A stretch of 64,000 nucleotides of DNA from Flaccisagitta enflata (GCA_965153355.1 OZ231128.1:39866001-39930000), one strand, 5' to 3'. Positions 11,281 to 23,161 are shown, counted from the first letter of the stretch. The notes: generated by a model from the letters alone, not told the origin. A program made the numbers and translations.

Positions 11281-11450
11281 ACATCTTTGGTAACATCCTC
11301 CTTCTTACCATCTCTTGCCTCCACCCCATCCTTGACTACGACCTCCTTCTTACCATCTCTTACCTCCACCCCATCCTTGACTCTCCTTCTTACCATCTCT
11401 TACCTCCACCCCTTCCTTTACTAGGACCTCCCTTACTTCCACCCTTTACT
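11281..11450 (+). repeat. ~42-bp tandem repeat, CTTACCATCTCTTACCTCC unit
   Basis: Three and a half units of 'ctccttcttaccatctcttacctccaccccatccttgact', split here as ctccttcttaccatctct and tacctccaccccatcctt. The open frames on this strand just translate it. Confidence 0.75.
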
Positions 11451-11459
11451 AGGACCTAA

Positions 11460-12250
11460 CGTTCTTTGCCACGCTTCAAGATTCTTAGACTGTTGTGTAA
11501 TGAGTTTTGTGTTCGTGCAGCACGCCTTCGGTCCATTCACGCGTGATCTCATCTTCATTTTCTCCGTCGTTCCCGCGATTGGTTACCCAAATACTGCCCG
11601 CCAACCTCTCTCTTTCTTTGAAATACCACTAATCGGTATCTAGGTGATGCCCTAAACCCTCCATCCTCGCAAGAAGTACAATACCACCCCCTTGCCCTGG
11701 TATCCAGATGATGCCCCCCAACTCCTCGCATAAATTACAAACAGTAACCAGATCAACCCCTCCCCAGACCCACATGATGCCCTCCCCCCATGCTCCACCC
11801 TCGCTCCTTGCCTGAAACAGGCCTCTTGATTGTTCTTTTCTGCCGACAAGCAAAGACTCCCCTAAATGCAGCCAACTTGTTTCTACTTTTGTGGGTGAGG
11901 TCAGCAGGTAATCGAGGGGATTGACATCTTAATCAGCTACAACGCGGTCAGTTGACCTACGCCAGGTAACTGCCCCAAACCTCAGCCAAGCCTTTACTGG
12001 CTCGTTCCTCCACAGCGTTATAGGAGGAGTGAGAACATTATTACGATTATCCTGCTATTTTCACCATTTTTATCATCAACATCCACTTTTTGCTGGTAGG
12101 CAACAAGAAACAAATGATGATGTTAATAAGTCTTACACGCGATTAATATTTTCTTTTTTCTAGTTCTCAACATAGAGGATTAAGTTCTTATTATATCTTT
12201 AGTTAAAACTAACAGTCTTCCAAATCAACTAAGTTACACTAGAGCAGTCA
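11460..12250. other. No recognisable feature
   Basis: Mixed-composition sequence. I find no splice-bounded exon, inverted repeat or known element. The short minus-strand open frames at 11629-11853 lack coding-like composition. Confidence 0.4.
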
Positions 12251-12347
12251 TCAAAAAACTACATTATGCAAATAATATCAATGCTGACGGCAAAACTATC
12301 GTTTCCATTTCAATCTTCTCCTTCTTGTTCTTTTTCTTTTCTTTCTT

Positions 12348-12610
12348 CCTCGTCTTCTTCTTCTTCCTCTTCTTCTTCTTTTTCTTCTTCTTCTTCTTCT
12401 TCTTCTTCTTCTTCTTCTTCTTCTTCTTCTTCTTCTTCTTCTTCTTCTTCTTCCTCTTCTGGTTTTTCTTCTTCTTCTTCTTCTTCTTCTTCTTCTTCTT
12501 CCTCTTCTGGTTTTTCTTTTACTTTTTCTTTTTCTTTTTCTTTTTCTTTTTCTTTTTCTTTTTCTTTTTCTTTTTCTTTTTCTTTTTCTTCTTCTTCTTC
12601 CTTCTCTTCT
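12348..12610 (+). repeat. (TTC)n and (TTTTTC)n compound microsatellite
   Basis: (TTC)n to about 12520, then TTTTTC hexamer units to about 12585, then TTC again. Poly-S, poly-F, poly-K and poly-E frames here are artefacts. Confidence 0.95.
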
Positions 12611-12751
12611 TCGTCTTTCTCTTCTTCTATTTTTGGACCTGCCGACATCTTCCTTTCCCTGCCAAGAAGCGGTGCTGCTCGCTGCTCCAAAATCAAGAGG
12701 CCTGGCCTGAAATATCACCGGTCCACCACCTGCATCCGTGCATCCGTAGTT

Positions 12752-13099
12752 TACCGTATTTTTTCTAATTTGCGCCCCGGGCGCTTTTGAAATTGGAAAA
12801 AAATATTGTCATTTTACCCTCCAATTAGCGCCCCCTTTTGATTCATGAACATTCTCTTTTCCTCTGTTTTTTACAATGAATGCTATTTAGAATATCAGAA
12901 ATGTGATATTAAATGTATCAGAGTGATATTTTTTGCTTGTTTTCTAATCAATACCTGGTAATAGACACTGAAATAAGCAAAATCATTTCTCTTTCAATGA
13001 TTATTTACTTCTTCATCTTCCCTCAAAACATTGTTCTTGGGAGCAAAAAGAGGGGGGGCGTTAATTGGAGGGGGGGCGATAAATGGAAAAAATACGGTA
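12752..13099. mobile_element. Foldback MITE, TA-flanked (TACCGTATTTTTTC ends)
   Basis: Left TACCGTATTTTTTCTAATTT and right 'ggaaaaaatacggta' are complementary, with matching inner GCGCCCC/GGGGCG blocks. The ends resemble widespread mariner/Tigger-type MITEs. Confidence 0.8.
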
Positions 13100-13272
13100 C
13101 CTCTTTTGGATAAACTGGTGATCATCATCATCATCATTATCATCATCCTTCTTAACGCATCTTGGTCGACCATATTCACCAGCTTTAACCCCCCCCCTTC
13201 CCACGCTGCAACCCCCCCTCTTCCCATGCTGCATCCCCCCCATTCCAATCAGCCACTGTAAAGATTCTTCAC

Positions 13273-13405
13273 CTTCATCGTCGTATCCGTTAATCGCCTG
13301 CTGGTGACGCCTCCACCTCTGCCACGTTTTATAAGTCGTGAAAAACAGATAAGAATAAAGGGAAAAAGCCGGCAAAGCGCAACATCCACCGACGAAACGC
13401 CAACT
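13273..13405 (-). CDS. Four-pass membrane protein, exon: end of TM4 and following cytoplasmic segment
   Basis: Acceptor tatattctggcag, donor GATGAAG/gtgaag. Enters in phase 0, leaves in phase 1. It encodes SWRFVGGCCALPAFSLYSY LFF, the second half of a long hydrophobic segment, then a basic stretch (TWQRWRRHQQ) and an acidic end (GYDDE). The positive residues after the helix fit a cytoplasmic exit. The next exon is 5.6 kb away, but the split codon (G/TG, Val) matches. Confidence 0.7.
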
Positions 13406-13954
13406 CTGCCAGAATATACATATATGGGAGAGATAGAAACAGAAATGGAAGAGTGACATAATTGAAATTGAAATATGAACTCTGATCAATCATTGTCTCG
13501 ACGCTGCAACTACGTGGCTTCATCGCTACAATGGAAGAGGTTAACAATTTGATTTGGCTTGGTTGATTTGATTTGATTTGGATTGGTTGATTTGATTTGG
13601 TGCGATAGATTTGGTGACTGAAGACGGTAGGGGTGAAAATCGAGCCATTCGAGTTGATGAATATGTTGTGGTTTGTGATCGGAGAAGAGTTCTACGTTGC
13701 GGTGATGATGATGGTGTCGATGTTTGTGGTGGCGGAAACGATGGGAATCATGATCATGGGAGTTGGATAGTGAGGACCAGTGAGTAATTGCCACTGACGG
13801 ACGCGGCAAAATGAAAGAGTTACGCAATTACGCAGTGGGGCTATGTTGTTTACGGTGGTGACTGTGATGTTGTTTGAGAAAAGTGATTCAATGAAAAAAG
13901 GGGGCTAATTGACGTCAGTGGCGGTCGTTCATTTCGTTTCTCGAAAGAAAAAGA

Positions 13955-14559
13955 TACAGTACGATGGGAGCAATGACAACCTAGATTGGAGGATAGATTT
14001 TAGGTATCCTAATTTCATTTGTATCATAAAATATTTGAGATCTAGGCTAATTAAAGGTTGCTCTATTGAGTGAATGCATTTGCGTCTCCTAAACCTCAAC
14101 TTGTGACTTGACCTCATCAAGACTTCATTTTTCAAGGTTCTAACCAATTTCATTAGATCAGGTGAAAGATTTTGTACAATTTTGAAAAAAAAAATCAGCT
14201 TAATCGGACCATTTTTACACGTTTTACGGCTATGTTTAATAAACAAAAGTTATGCAAATTAATTTTTGGGCAAAACTTAAAATGGCCATAAAACCTGTAA
14301 AAATGGACCGATTGAGCTGATTTTTTTTCAAATCCATATAAAATTTTCTACCCGATCCATTGAGATAGGTTAAAACTTTGAAAAATGAAATCTTGATGAG
14401 GTAAAGTCGCAAGTTGAAGTTGGAGAGACGCAAATATTTTCACTCAATAAAACAACCTTTGATTACCCTAGATCTCAAATGTTTTATGTTGCAAACAAAA
14501 TTAAGGTGCTTAAAATCTATCCTCCAGTCTAGGTCGTCATTGCTCCCATCGTACTGTAC
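13955..14559. mobile_element. Foldback MITE, TA-flanked (TACAGTACGATGGGAGC ends)
   Basis: Left TACAGTACGATGGGAGCAA and right 'ttgctcccatcgtactgta' are perfect complements. The arms stay similar towards the centre (around 'aaaatggaccgattgagct'). Confidence 0.85.
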
Positions 14560-14798
14560 AAAAAAAAGCCGATTGTGATACCGATCGGTCAATGACAAAA
14601 AGGGAAAAAAAACGTAAGTAACTTTCTGTCAAACGTAATGGATTTCTCGATAGACTCAGCCTGGAAAGAGTTACGACCGGAATAGGAAAACTAATGATTT
14701 GAGTTTATTTAAGTGTACGCAACTCTTGGGAAAGGTCTGTCTGTCCGTCGGTCGGAAATGTTCCTTTGATCTTTTTAAGCACTATAAAGTAATTAACA

Positions 14799-14965
14799 AG
14801 ACCGAATACACGGCCACCAGTTGCGGAGGGGTGGGCAGGGGCGGAAATGCGCGTTTTCCCACTTTTCGACTCGATCACCTCTAGAGACCGACCAACCAAC
14901 CGACCGACCAACCGACGGACGGACGGACAAAGCCTCTTATAGAGTTGCGTGTCCGCAACTAAAAC
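14799..14965 (-). mobile_element. Helentron-like element, AGTTGCG hairpin subfamily
   Basis: Starts 'agaccgaatacacggcc', has gtgggcaggggcggaaatgcg, an ACCG/ACGG block, caaagcctcttat, and ends with hairpin agttgcgtgtccgcaact (14943-14960) followed by AAAA. Confidence 0.8.
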
Positions 14966-15049
14966 AGACGAACAAAAATGAAAAAAAAAAAAAAAAAACA
15001 AACTAAAAAACAAAAAAACAAAATAATAAAAAACAAACAACAAAAACAA

Positions 15050-15196
15050 GGCCGGATACACGGCCACCAGTTGCGGACGGGTGGGCAGGGGCGGATATGC
15101 TCGTTTTCCCACTTTTCGACTCGATCACCTCTACGGACCGACCGACCGTCCGACCAACCGACCGACCAACCGACCAACCGACGGACGGACAAAGCA
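15050..15196 (-). mobile_element. Helentron-like element truncated before its hairpin
   Basis: Near-identical to the copy 250 bases upstream from 'aggccggatacacggccacc' to 'ggacggacaaagc', but the terminal hairpin is absent. Confidence 0.75.
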
Positions 15197-15242
15197 ATTA
15201 AAAAAGAGAAACAAATCATTCCTGAATGGAAATAAAAAGAAA

Positions 15243-15994
15243 CAAGTGACGCGGGGTCACAATATCGTTGCGGAGGGGTGGGCAGGGGCGTCCAACCCCC
15301 ATCCATACCCATACCCATCCCAATACTCAAACATACACAACTAGTCATCCAAGGATCGCACATGGTCAGCGGTACCCGATGCCCTGCTAGGTGTGATTAA
15401 GTGAAGTAGTGGAGTGAGAGCAGGGCAGCGGCCCCAAAGGGCCGATGTCCTGTAGGACACAGGGGTGAATTTTGAGACGTCCTGAGGCGGATTTGAAGTC
15501 GGGATGGCAGAATTAAGTCCGAAGTAGCAGATTTGAGGCTTTGGGGCCTGGCTTGAGGCCTAGAGGACAAATTTGAGGCCTGAAGAGTTGATTTGAGGCC
15601 TAGCGGGCGGATTTGAGGTCTGGAGGGCTGATTTGAGCTTTTGAGGGGCAATATGAGGTTTGGAGAGCTGATTTGAGCTCTCAAGGGCTAAATTAAGGTC
15701 TGAAAGGGCTAATTTGAGGGCTCAGAGGGCCAAAATCAGGCCTGAGACTGCAGACTTGAGGCTTCGATGGCCAAGGGGAGGGGGGGGACGGACGGAAGGA
15801 CGGACGGACGGACGGACGGACGGACGGACGGACAGACGTCTCGAAATTCCCCCCTGTGTCCTACAGGACATCGGCCCTTTGGGGCCGCTGCCCAAAAAGT
15901 ATCAAAAACGGACCGACGGACCAACGGACCAACGGACCAACAGACGGACGGATGGACAAAGCCTCTTATAGAGTTGCGTGTCCGCAACTAAAAA
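15243..15994 (-). mobile_element. Long composite Helentron-like element, minus copy
   Basis: Reverse-complement counterpart of 10195-10970: 'gtgacgcggggtcacaat', 'catggtcagcggtacccgatg', the ~22-bp 'gatttgaggcctgaagagtt' minisatellite, the ACGG block, 'caaagcctcttatag' and hairpin agttgcgtgtccgcaact at 15972-15989. Confidence 0.8.
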
Positions 15995-16072
15995 GAAAAA
16001 AGAATGATGATTTGAATTTAATTCGTATCCACACCATTTGAAGCTCAGAAAGGATTCAAATGAGGTTCTTAC

Positions 16073-16185
16073 GTTGAAAGCAAATGTGACGAAAAAGAGC
16101 TCCAATGAAGCCAAGCCTCTCCAAAAGGTACTTAACCGCAAATCTGAATTTAAATCGTGGGAATAATCAGGCGAACAAATGTTGA
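16073..16185 (-). CDS. Four-pass membrane protein, exon: extracellular loop 2 and start of TM4
   Basis: Acceptor ccactttccag, donor TTCAAC/gtaaga. The first two bases complete a Val codon with the previous exon, and the exon leaves in phase 0. It encodes a polar loop (NICSPDYSHDLNSDLRL) and the hydrophobic start FWRGLASLELFFVTFAFN. The pattern resembles TMEM179, where a Cys-containing loop is followed by a helix with a central Trp/Ser-Trp pair. That family match is weak. Confidence 0.7.
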
Positions 16186-16269
16186 CTGGAAAGTGGAAAC
16201 AAGGGATTTCAAGAAAGAATTGCGTAAGAGAGCAAAATAATGGATTATAGATCAATTAATCTATTCTTT

Positions 16270-16800
16270 TAACCAGTCATCCAAGGATCTCTCATGATAA
16301 GCAGTGCCCGTTGCCCTGCTTAATTGCAGTTTCAAGGTAGTGGGCAGAGAACAGGGCAGCGGCCTTGAAGGGCTGATATCCAGGGGTGAATTTCCATAAA
16401 TCCAAACATCCGGGAGAGAAGTGGAGGAAGGGGAGAGAGCCTGATCATGCCTCAGAGAGCTGATTTCAGGCTGAAGAGGCCTGATTTCAAGCCTCAGTGC
16501 TCTAGATTGGGGCCTCTGGTAAATGAAGGCTGATCTCAGGCCTCTGAGGAATGAATTCAAGCCTGTGGGGGCTGATTTTAGGCCTGTGAAGGCTGATCTC
16601 AGGCCAGGGAGGGCTGATTCCAGGTCTGTAAGGGCTGATATCAGGCCTTTTAAGCTAGATTTAGGAGCCCAGAAGGCTGATTTCAGGTTGAGAGGCCAAA
16701 CTTAAGACCTCAGTAAACTGGAATAGAGCTTGGTCAAGAAGGGATGTAAGGAAGGATGTATGATTATAAATCAGGAAATTCTACAGGACAAAGGCCTTTC
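16270..16800 (+). repeat. Composite repeat with 'ctgatttcaggcct' minisatellite
   Basis: Head 'ccaaggatctctcatgataagcag', 'ggcagcggccttgaaggg', then about a dozen ~24-bp units of 'gctgatttcaggcctgtgaa'. A diverged relative of the internal part of the elements at 10195-10970 and 15243-15994, without the hairpin end. Confidence 0.65.
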
Positions 16801-16818
16801 GGGACCGCTACCCAAAAA

Positions 16819-16894
<76 letters not shown>
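16819..16894 (-). repeat. (GA)n microsatellite
   Basis: Perfect GA tract. Confidence 0.95.
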
Positions 16895-16898
<4 letters not shown>

Positions 16899-16953
16899 AA
16901 ATGCAGTATTGTTCACAAATTATTTGTCACTAGTGAACATGGCCAAGTAGGCC

Positions 16954-17262
16954 TATACAGTCAGTGGACAAAACGGTATTTGTAGATATGTCAGCAGTTT
17001 TGCATATCTCAACCCCTTGAGATCACTCATTCTGGATATTTCAACTCGTTGAGATCTCTCATTCTGGCACATTTCAACATGTTGAGGTCTCTCATGTCCA
17101 AGATTTATCTCAGTAGAATGGGAGATCTCAACGCGTTGAAATGTGCCAGAATGATAGATCTCAACGGGTTGAAATATCTCAGAATGAGTGATCTCAAGGG
17201 GTTGAGATATGCCAAGCTGCTGACATATCTACAAATACCGAAATGTCCATAGACTGTATAGG
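16954..17262. mobile_element. Foldback MITE with repeated 'gagatct' stems
   Basis: The ends tatacagtc.gtggaca and tgtccatagactgtata are complementary (one mismatch). Inside, 'atatctcaaccccttgagat'-type short palindromes alternate on both arms. TA flanks fit a mariner-type insertion. Confidence 0.75.
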
Positions 17263-17436
17263 TGTGCCATGTGGACCGTCATACGTTTGCGTGACCGACC
17301 GACCGACCAACGCACCGACACAATAAGTTATAGAGGACCTGCGTTGGCGCGTCTGGCCATGGAAGCCTTAATCCCCATCTTACTCCAACTCAATCTATGT
17401 TCTGACACTTTCGTCCTTTTTTCCTTTCTTCTAATG

Positions 17437-17440
<4 letters not shown>

Positions 17441-17479
<39 letters not shown>

Positions 17480-17515
17480 AACAACAACAACAACAGCAAC
17501 AGCAACAACAACCAT
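17441..17515 (+). repeat. (CAA)n microsatellite
   Basis: CAA trinucleotide tract with a few interruptions. Confidence 0.95.
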
Positions 17516-17659
17516 AAATACCAGTAATGGCATCTGTCGCCGTGAGGAAAAAAGTCGTAAGCAGTGGTCACTTTTCACCAAGGTTTTGTCTCTAGTCACT
17601 GCAAATCTTTTTATTTGTTAGATCAAATCAAGAGCAATTGTATGTATTGATCGTACTGA

Positions 17660-18680
17660 AAATCAGAGAAAGATAGGACTGAGCCAAATGAGCTAGATGA
17701 GCTAAAATGCTCAAAATCACTAAACCAGACAACCAGCTAAGCTCACTGACATGCTTTCTTGTATTTGCATACTCATATTAAATGTTTATTTACTACCTTG
17801 GAAAAAAATATAGAACCAACAGAGGAATTGTTTGATTTCCCATTCTTACATCACATAAAACATTCTACTGATTGTACTAGTATTTCACATAACCTTTTTC
17901 TTAATTAACTTATCCAATTTTACCTTTGGAAGGCAATTTGTAAACCATTTTTTTCATAAAATCATGCTATTGTTCCACTGCTTTTGTTAGACTCCTATGG
18001 ACTAATGATATCAAAGACATGTTTTTACTTTTTTACTTGTCATTTCTAAACGGCTAAAGCTAAAGTAACCAGATTGCGCTCATCTTGTAGATTTTTTGAC
18101 ATAGATTAATTTGTTTTTTTTTAAAAACTCTCTAGCCTATCCAGAAGCTGAGATAATCTAGATTGAAGGTGTCTCTGATTTACTTTCAATCTTATATCGT
18201 CAATTATTTTGCAAATTTCAAAATCACTATTTTCACTCATTTGCTTGTCATTTTTAAACAAAAAAAGCTACAGGTGCCAGATTGCACTCATTTTGTAGAT
18301 TTTTCGATGTAGATCAATTTGATTTTTTTACAAAGTTATCTGCCGTTTTTTAAAGCCAAGATATCTTAAGTTGAAGTTGGTTCTATATTCATTTCCTAGG
18401 TAGTATTTATCCCATTAAAAAAAAGACTGAGCTAAATGAGCCAAATAAGCTAGAATACTCAAAAACACCCTCACAGATGAGCAGCTCAGCTCACTGACAT
18501 GCTTTCTTGTATTTGCATGATCAAACATGTATCAAAACATTTGTTCATTTATTGCATTTTAAATCAGAAAAACAGACTGAGCTAGATGAGCAGCTATAAT
18601 GCTCAAAAACACCCTCACAGATGAGCAGTTATGCTCATTAACATGTTGTCTTGTATTTGCATGCTCAAACAAACTTAGAT
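17660..18680 (+). repeat. Three dispersed copies of a ~110-bp unit with an inserted repeat
   Basis: A unit running from 'actgagcta.atgagc' to 'catgctttcttgtatttgca' occurs at about 17676-17775, 18425-18520 and 18575-18665. Between the first two copies lies an AT-rich insert with two direct copies of a ~140-bp segment (about 18030-18170 and 18232-18378). Confidence 0.6.
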
Positions 18681-18924
18681 ACACTCCTCTATTGAGCCTA
18701 CTTAAAATCATAAAAAATTTAAAAAAATTCAGTTTGAATTTTTCGTAAGTAAATCTTTAAGAATTCATAATGCGAAAAATATTTGCCATAGAGCATTCTG
18801 CTTGGCGCCAAATGAAAGAGATTTATCAAATTTACTTACCAAATCAATTTTTGCCTAAGAAAATGAAAACCATGTTTCTCTCGAATATGTCAAAAAGTCG
18901 AAGACTGACCTCGACTTTTTTCCC

Positions 18925-18926
<2 letters not shown>

Positions 18927-19002
<76 letters not shown>

Positions 19003-19045
19003 AACAAATAAAAACAACAACAACAACAACAACAATAACAAATAA

Positions 19046-19076
<31 letters not shown>

Positions 19077-19085
19077 CAGAACAAC
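18927..19085 (+). repeat. (CAA)n microsatellite with AATAAA interruptions
   Basis: About 160 bases of CAA repeats in three blocks. Confidence 0.95.
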
Positions 19086-19157
19086 AATAACAACAACAGG
19101 GCAATAAAGATAATAGTTTTCAGGTGCACAACGACACACCCACCCTTCATGACATAC

Positions 19158-19329
19158 CGGTAGTGACGCAATCAGCCCAGTGAGTACAGATGAAGGAAGC
19201 GTAAATGCTCAAGGCAAAGTTGATTGGAATATTGGTAGAGGACGAAGATGAGAGAGAGGAGGAAGAAGAGGAGGAATTGTAGACAATCCATGATCCAAAG
19301 CTCAACAAACAGACCGAGGGAAACATGCG
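19158..19329 (-). CDS. Four-pass membrane protein, exon: TM2, Ser-rich loop, TM3
   Basis: Acceptor tttctttctcagattgcag, donor CTACCG/gtatgt; phase 0 in, phase 1 out. It encodes RMFPSVCLLSFGSWIVY (TM2), a poly-Ser loop (SSSSSSSLSSSSST) and INFALSIYASFICTHWADCV (TM3). I chose the inner AG because it gives the phase required by the previous exon; the alternative AG eight bases upstream would not. The Ser loop is encoded by a TCC-rich near-microsatellite and may vary in length. Confidence 0.7.
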
Positions 19330-19366
19330 CTGCAATCTGAGAAAGAAACAAATGAGCCAGGATTAC

Positions 19367-19588
<222 letters not shown>

Positions 19589-19839
19589 CTTCTCTCTGTC
19601 TCTGCCTGCCAGATCGTCAGTCTGTCTTCAAGTTAAGTTCAGACACTAATAACGTGGTTTTAAGAAAAAGCTCACATCCACTCTTCAGTTTGGCTTTGCT
19701 GTGTGAAGAAAGTGTTTGGGTTCCAAGCGTCTTGCATCCAAAATCCCGACCGATTGTGAACCCAAGAATGAATGGGATGGGCGTAAAAACTCCTCAAGCA
19801 CACCTGGGGTGAAAATGATGGCAAGAAACGAGAATGGGA

Positions 19840-19849
<10 letters not shown>

Positions 19850-19929
<80 letters not shown>
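19850..19929 (-). repeat. (GA)n microsatellite
   Basis: Perfect GA tract. Confidence 0.95.
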
Positions 19930-19932
<3 letters not shown>

Positions 19933-20184
19933 ACAGACAGACAGACTGAGGAAGAGAGACAGACAGAGCCTCATGTTTAACCGCAATTACAGAAATCAAC
20001 TGTTCTATAGTCACATACGGTTAGTGAAGGTTGAAGATGAATCCCAATGAATTTTTGAATCATATCGGGATTCTCACTACATGTGATAGTTTATTTGGTA
20101 AGCAGTTTTATTTTGGGTGAAGCGGAGAAGGGATGCTTTTCAGATTCTGCTTTTTGGAAGACAAGGAGCGCTGCGCGTATTAAA

Positions 20185-20963
20185 TACACTTTTTTTTTAT
20201 ATAAGCACCTCGCTTATAAGCACGCCCAGCCTCAGATATTTGAAAAATTTAAGCACATTGCTAAGCACGCTCTAGGCTGAGATTTTCAATTGAGAAAATT
20301 TTTTAGTAAATTTAGAAAAAAAAATACAAATTTCTAGGTATCATTTCTTAGATTCTTAAAAAAAATTAAAAGAATCTTTTAAAAATTAGTAGTTTTTTAT
20401 ATTAGAATTTAATAAAGATGTTTTAAATTTTATATTTATTATTAGCTAACTAAGCTCAACCTTCAAAATATTTCAGATTTTGATACTGATAGAAATATCC
20501 AAGTTTCTTGTAATGTTTAATAATATCCGTACTTAAATACTATTGTTTATAAGATTGTATCTCTGTAATAAAATCAAAAGAAGCACCAAAAACAATTCTA
20601 CTATAATGATAAAAGTCACTTATTAACAGTTAATCTTTAAAAAAAGACACTATTTTCTTTAAAACTCTTTAAGAAAAGACACTAATTTTATATCATCCTT
20701 GATTTATTTTTGGGAGACACTATTTATTGATTATACTGGATATAATTTACTGTATTTTATACTTTACTTTATTTTATAGTATATTTCATTCTATACTATA
20801 CCATACTGTATCCTATATTGTAAAGTATATTCAGTTCTATTTGAAAAATGATATTTTATATTGATTCAAGATAAGCACGCACTTAAGCGCAATTGAGCCT
20901 TGATTTTGCTAAGCACACTCAGCCTCAGCTGAAAAAAGTGCGTGCTTATAAAAAAAAAGTGTA
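20185..20963. mobile_element. Foldback MITE, TA-flanked (TACACTTTTTTTTTATA ends)
   Basis: Left TACACTTTTTTTTTATATAA and right 'tataaaaaaaaagtgta' are complementary. The inner repeats 'taagcacg' and 'cagcctcag' appear on both arms. Related in design to the element at 62808-63241. Confidence 0.8.
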
Positions 20964-21054
20964 GTCAGTATGGGTTCACAAGGCCCTCTTCCATTCATTT
21001 CAGTTTGGGAACAGCGAAGAATATCGTTCAACTTTTCATACGAAAGAAACCCAC

Positions 21055-21158
21055 CATTCGAATGATCCCAAAAGCATGAGGAATTACGATTGCAACGACG
21101 GCAGAAATGCCGAGTTTGGCCAAGTCAAAATCGTCGGAACTGCGCGAACTTGCTTCCG
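21055..21158 (-). CDS. Four-pass membrane protein, exon: TM1
   Basis: Acceptor gttcatgctcag, donor CGAATG/gtgggt. Two bases complete the split codon of the first exon; it leaves in phase 0. It encodes an acidic Ser-rich lead (EASSRSSDDFD) and the first membrane span LAKLGISAVVAIVIPHAFGI. It joins in phase to RMFPSV of the next exon. Confidence 0.65.
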
Positions 21159-21317
21159 CTGAGCATGAACGGAGAAGCAGGGGAACAATTGTCGAACAAA
21201 GAGAAATAAATGAATAAATTGATAACTACTTAATGGCCTTGAAGCAATAGACAACAGGCATTTCGGCAAGTACTTGTTTAGTGACTGCTTGTAAACACAC
21301 AGGAAAGGGACAATAAT

Positions 21318-21534
21318 TAACACATGTGCAAAAATTAGGCGGAATACCACTGATGCAATGAAATAAAGAAAAACCTACTTCTCGTTGGCCCACTAACATG
21401 AAATTTGAGCTGCAGTCCCCTGAAAACTTAGGGCTACTTCAGTAAAAATTTCACCATGCTAGACGGACTAGAAGTATGCCTTCCACACTTATATTGCCAT
21501 AGTGGTTTCCCGCCTAATTTTTGCACATGTGTTA
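21318..21534. mobile_element. Small palindromic MITE, TAACACATGTGC ends
   Basis: Left 'taacacatgtgcaaaaatta' and right 'taatttttgcacatgtgtta' are complements and the arms match for about 45 bases. It sits in the first intron of the membrane-protein gene, just past the proposed donor. Confidence 0.8.
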
Positions 21535-21549
21535 TGACTTTGAACGAAC

Positions 21550-21727
21550 CAGGATTTGAATCGGATGGATTAGTTTCATTATTTGATTCTCCTTCTGACG
21601 TCACCAATTTCCAAAATGAAGAGGACAGAGATTGACGAAAATGAGGAGGAGGAGGAGGAGGAGGAGATGGTTTCCGTCGCGATAAAGTTGCCGGCGCTGT
21701 CATTGTCGTTGTTGAGACGTCAATCAT
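21550..21727 (-). CDS. Four-pass membrane protein, candidate first coding exon
   Basis: The first ATG at 21727-21725 opens a frame MIDVSTTTMTAPATLSRR, then a Pro run (PSPPPPPPPHF) and a polar segment (EGESNNETNPSDSNP). No acceptor AG with a pyrimidine tract lies just upstream, which favours a start codon here. The donor CCTG/gttcgt is not strong, but it gives phase 1, exactly what the TM1 exon needs, and makes the six-exon sum 1077 bases. The N-terminus would be cytoplasmic. Confidence 0.45.
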
Positions 21728-22137
21728 AGGTTCATAACCATGGCAAAAGAATATTGATCACAAATGCGCATTTTACAATACTTTTATCTTAAATTACAAT
21801 TTGATGGGGACAATAAGAGGTGTGTCTGTTTGTCCAACATGATCTTACTCAATACTGCTTTTTAATGTAATTTTTTGAGCAATACTGTCCCTGTGCCCTG
21901 TCCACGTGAAATTGTGATCTTATATCCTGTCTTGTCTAGGATCAGCTCTTTCGGCAAAATGACATGACAATTGTACAACAATTGTGAGACCCACACACTA
22001 CACCACCAAGACGAGGATCAGTCAGTCACAAACAACTAAAAACCCCACACCAATGGTCAGTAACTATTTATTATCATGCCATAGCGTTTATTATCATTAT
22101 GCAATAGCTATTGGCGTTATGTCTTAATTGATCAGTC

Positions 22138-22527
22138 TACAGAAGGACCACTAATTTAGCGTGAGGCGGCACATTTTTTTAGCCCTACCCCTACAGCTCA
22201 AACCCATCCACCAATTTTTTCACTTTGAAGTGCTCTGGATACCTTGGGGCAATACAAATGGCGCCACCGTGGCGATTTTTGAGTTTCCACTTTTAACACC
22301 CCCAATTTTGCGATTTTTTTACCCACGGGGGTGGTTCAGGGGTGGGAAAAAGGGGTGATTTGGAGGGGTTAAAAGTGGAAACTCAAAAATCGCCACGGTG
22401 GCGCCATTTGTATTGTCCCAAGGTATCCAAAGTAGTTCCGAGTGAAAAAAATTGTTACTGGGTTTTAGCTGTAGGGGTAGGGCTAAAAAAATGTGCCGCC
22501 TCACGCTAAATTAGTGGTCCTTCTGTA
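22138..22527. mobile_element. Foldback MITE, TA-flanked (TACAGAAGGACCAC ends)
   Basis: Left TACAGAAGGACCACTAATTT and right 'aaattagtggtccttctgta' are perfect complements. The arms carry mirrored blocks (ggcgccaccgtggcgatttt), so both strands give nearly the same open frame. Mariner-type ends; no transposase. Confidence 0.9.
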
Positions 22528-22555
22528 TTCTTAATAACCTAAGTTACAAATTTGC

Positions 22556-22766
22556 TCATAAAAGAAATAAAGGAAAATCTTTGTCCTCTCTGTTCAAATC
22601 TATTTTGCCATAATTATTAGCGTCTAAAGTGGCCATGGGTGTTGTCATCTTTCCTTCAGCATTCGATGATAACAATTGCTTGGTCGTCATCGGGCTGTCG
22701 ATATCTGACGATCTTGAATGTCTTTCTGAATGTGATGGGTTGAATTTCTCGTCGAAAGAAGCTTCA
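22556..22766 (-). CDS. Candidate terminal exon of an unknown minus-strand gene
   Basis: Acceptor attgactttcacag, then a frame EASFDEKFNPSHSERHSR, SSDIDSPMTTKQLLSSN, up to EDKDFPLFLL and stop TGA. The composition is polar and Ser-rich, not low-complexity. No donor is usable before the stop, so it would be a last exon. It lies upstream of the four-pass gene on the same strand but does not fit its phases. I do not recognise the protein. Confidence 0.35.
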
Positions 22767-22917
22767 CTGTGAAAGTCAATAGGATGAAACACTCATTATA
22801 TACGTAATGCCTAATGGACTGACGAACTATGCCGAACATATGGCGAACATATTTTTCCTTTCTCCTATAGTGGCAAGATATTCTATGTTTCATTCTTACA
22901 TTTTTTCCTTGTTGCTT

Positions 22918-22925
22918 TCTTTTTT

Positions 22926-23013
<88 letters not shown>

Positions 23014-23161
23014 TTTTTCTGTCTTTCTTTCTTTCTCCCTTTCTTTCTTTCTCTCTTTCTCTCTTTCTCTCTTTCTCTCTTTCTCTCTTTCTTTCTTTCT
23101 TTCTTTCTTTCTGTCTTTCTGTCTTTCGGTCTTTCTTTCTTTCGGTCTTTCTTTCTTTCGG

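Noticed and set aside
13276-13405. Resemblance of SWRFVGGCCALPAF to cytochrome c oxidase subunit 6A or to SV2-type transporters
   Set aside because: The following residues lack the EFVPY..LRIR block of COX6A and the PESPR motif of SV2. The exon fits, in phase, a four-pass protein instead.
13510-13827. His-rich minus-strand frame with an EWLDFHPYRLQ segment
   Set aside because: It arises from GATGATGG/GTGGTGG and (GATTTG)n simple sequence, has no splice support, and lies on the wrong side of the neighbouring exon to join it.
22161-22504. Matching open frames on both strands (ALPLQLKP, NGATVAIFEF)
   Set aside because: Both come from the mirrored arms of the MITE at 22138-22527.
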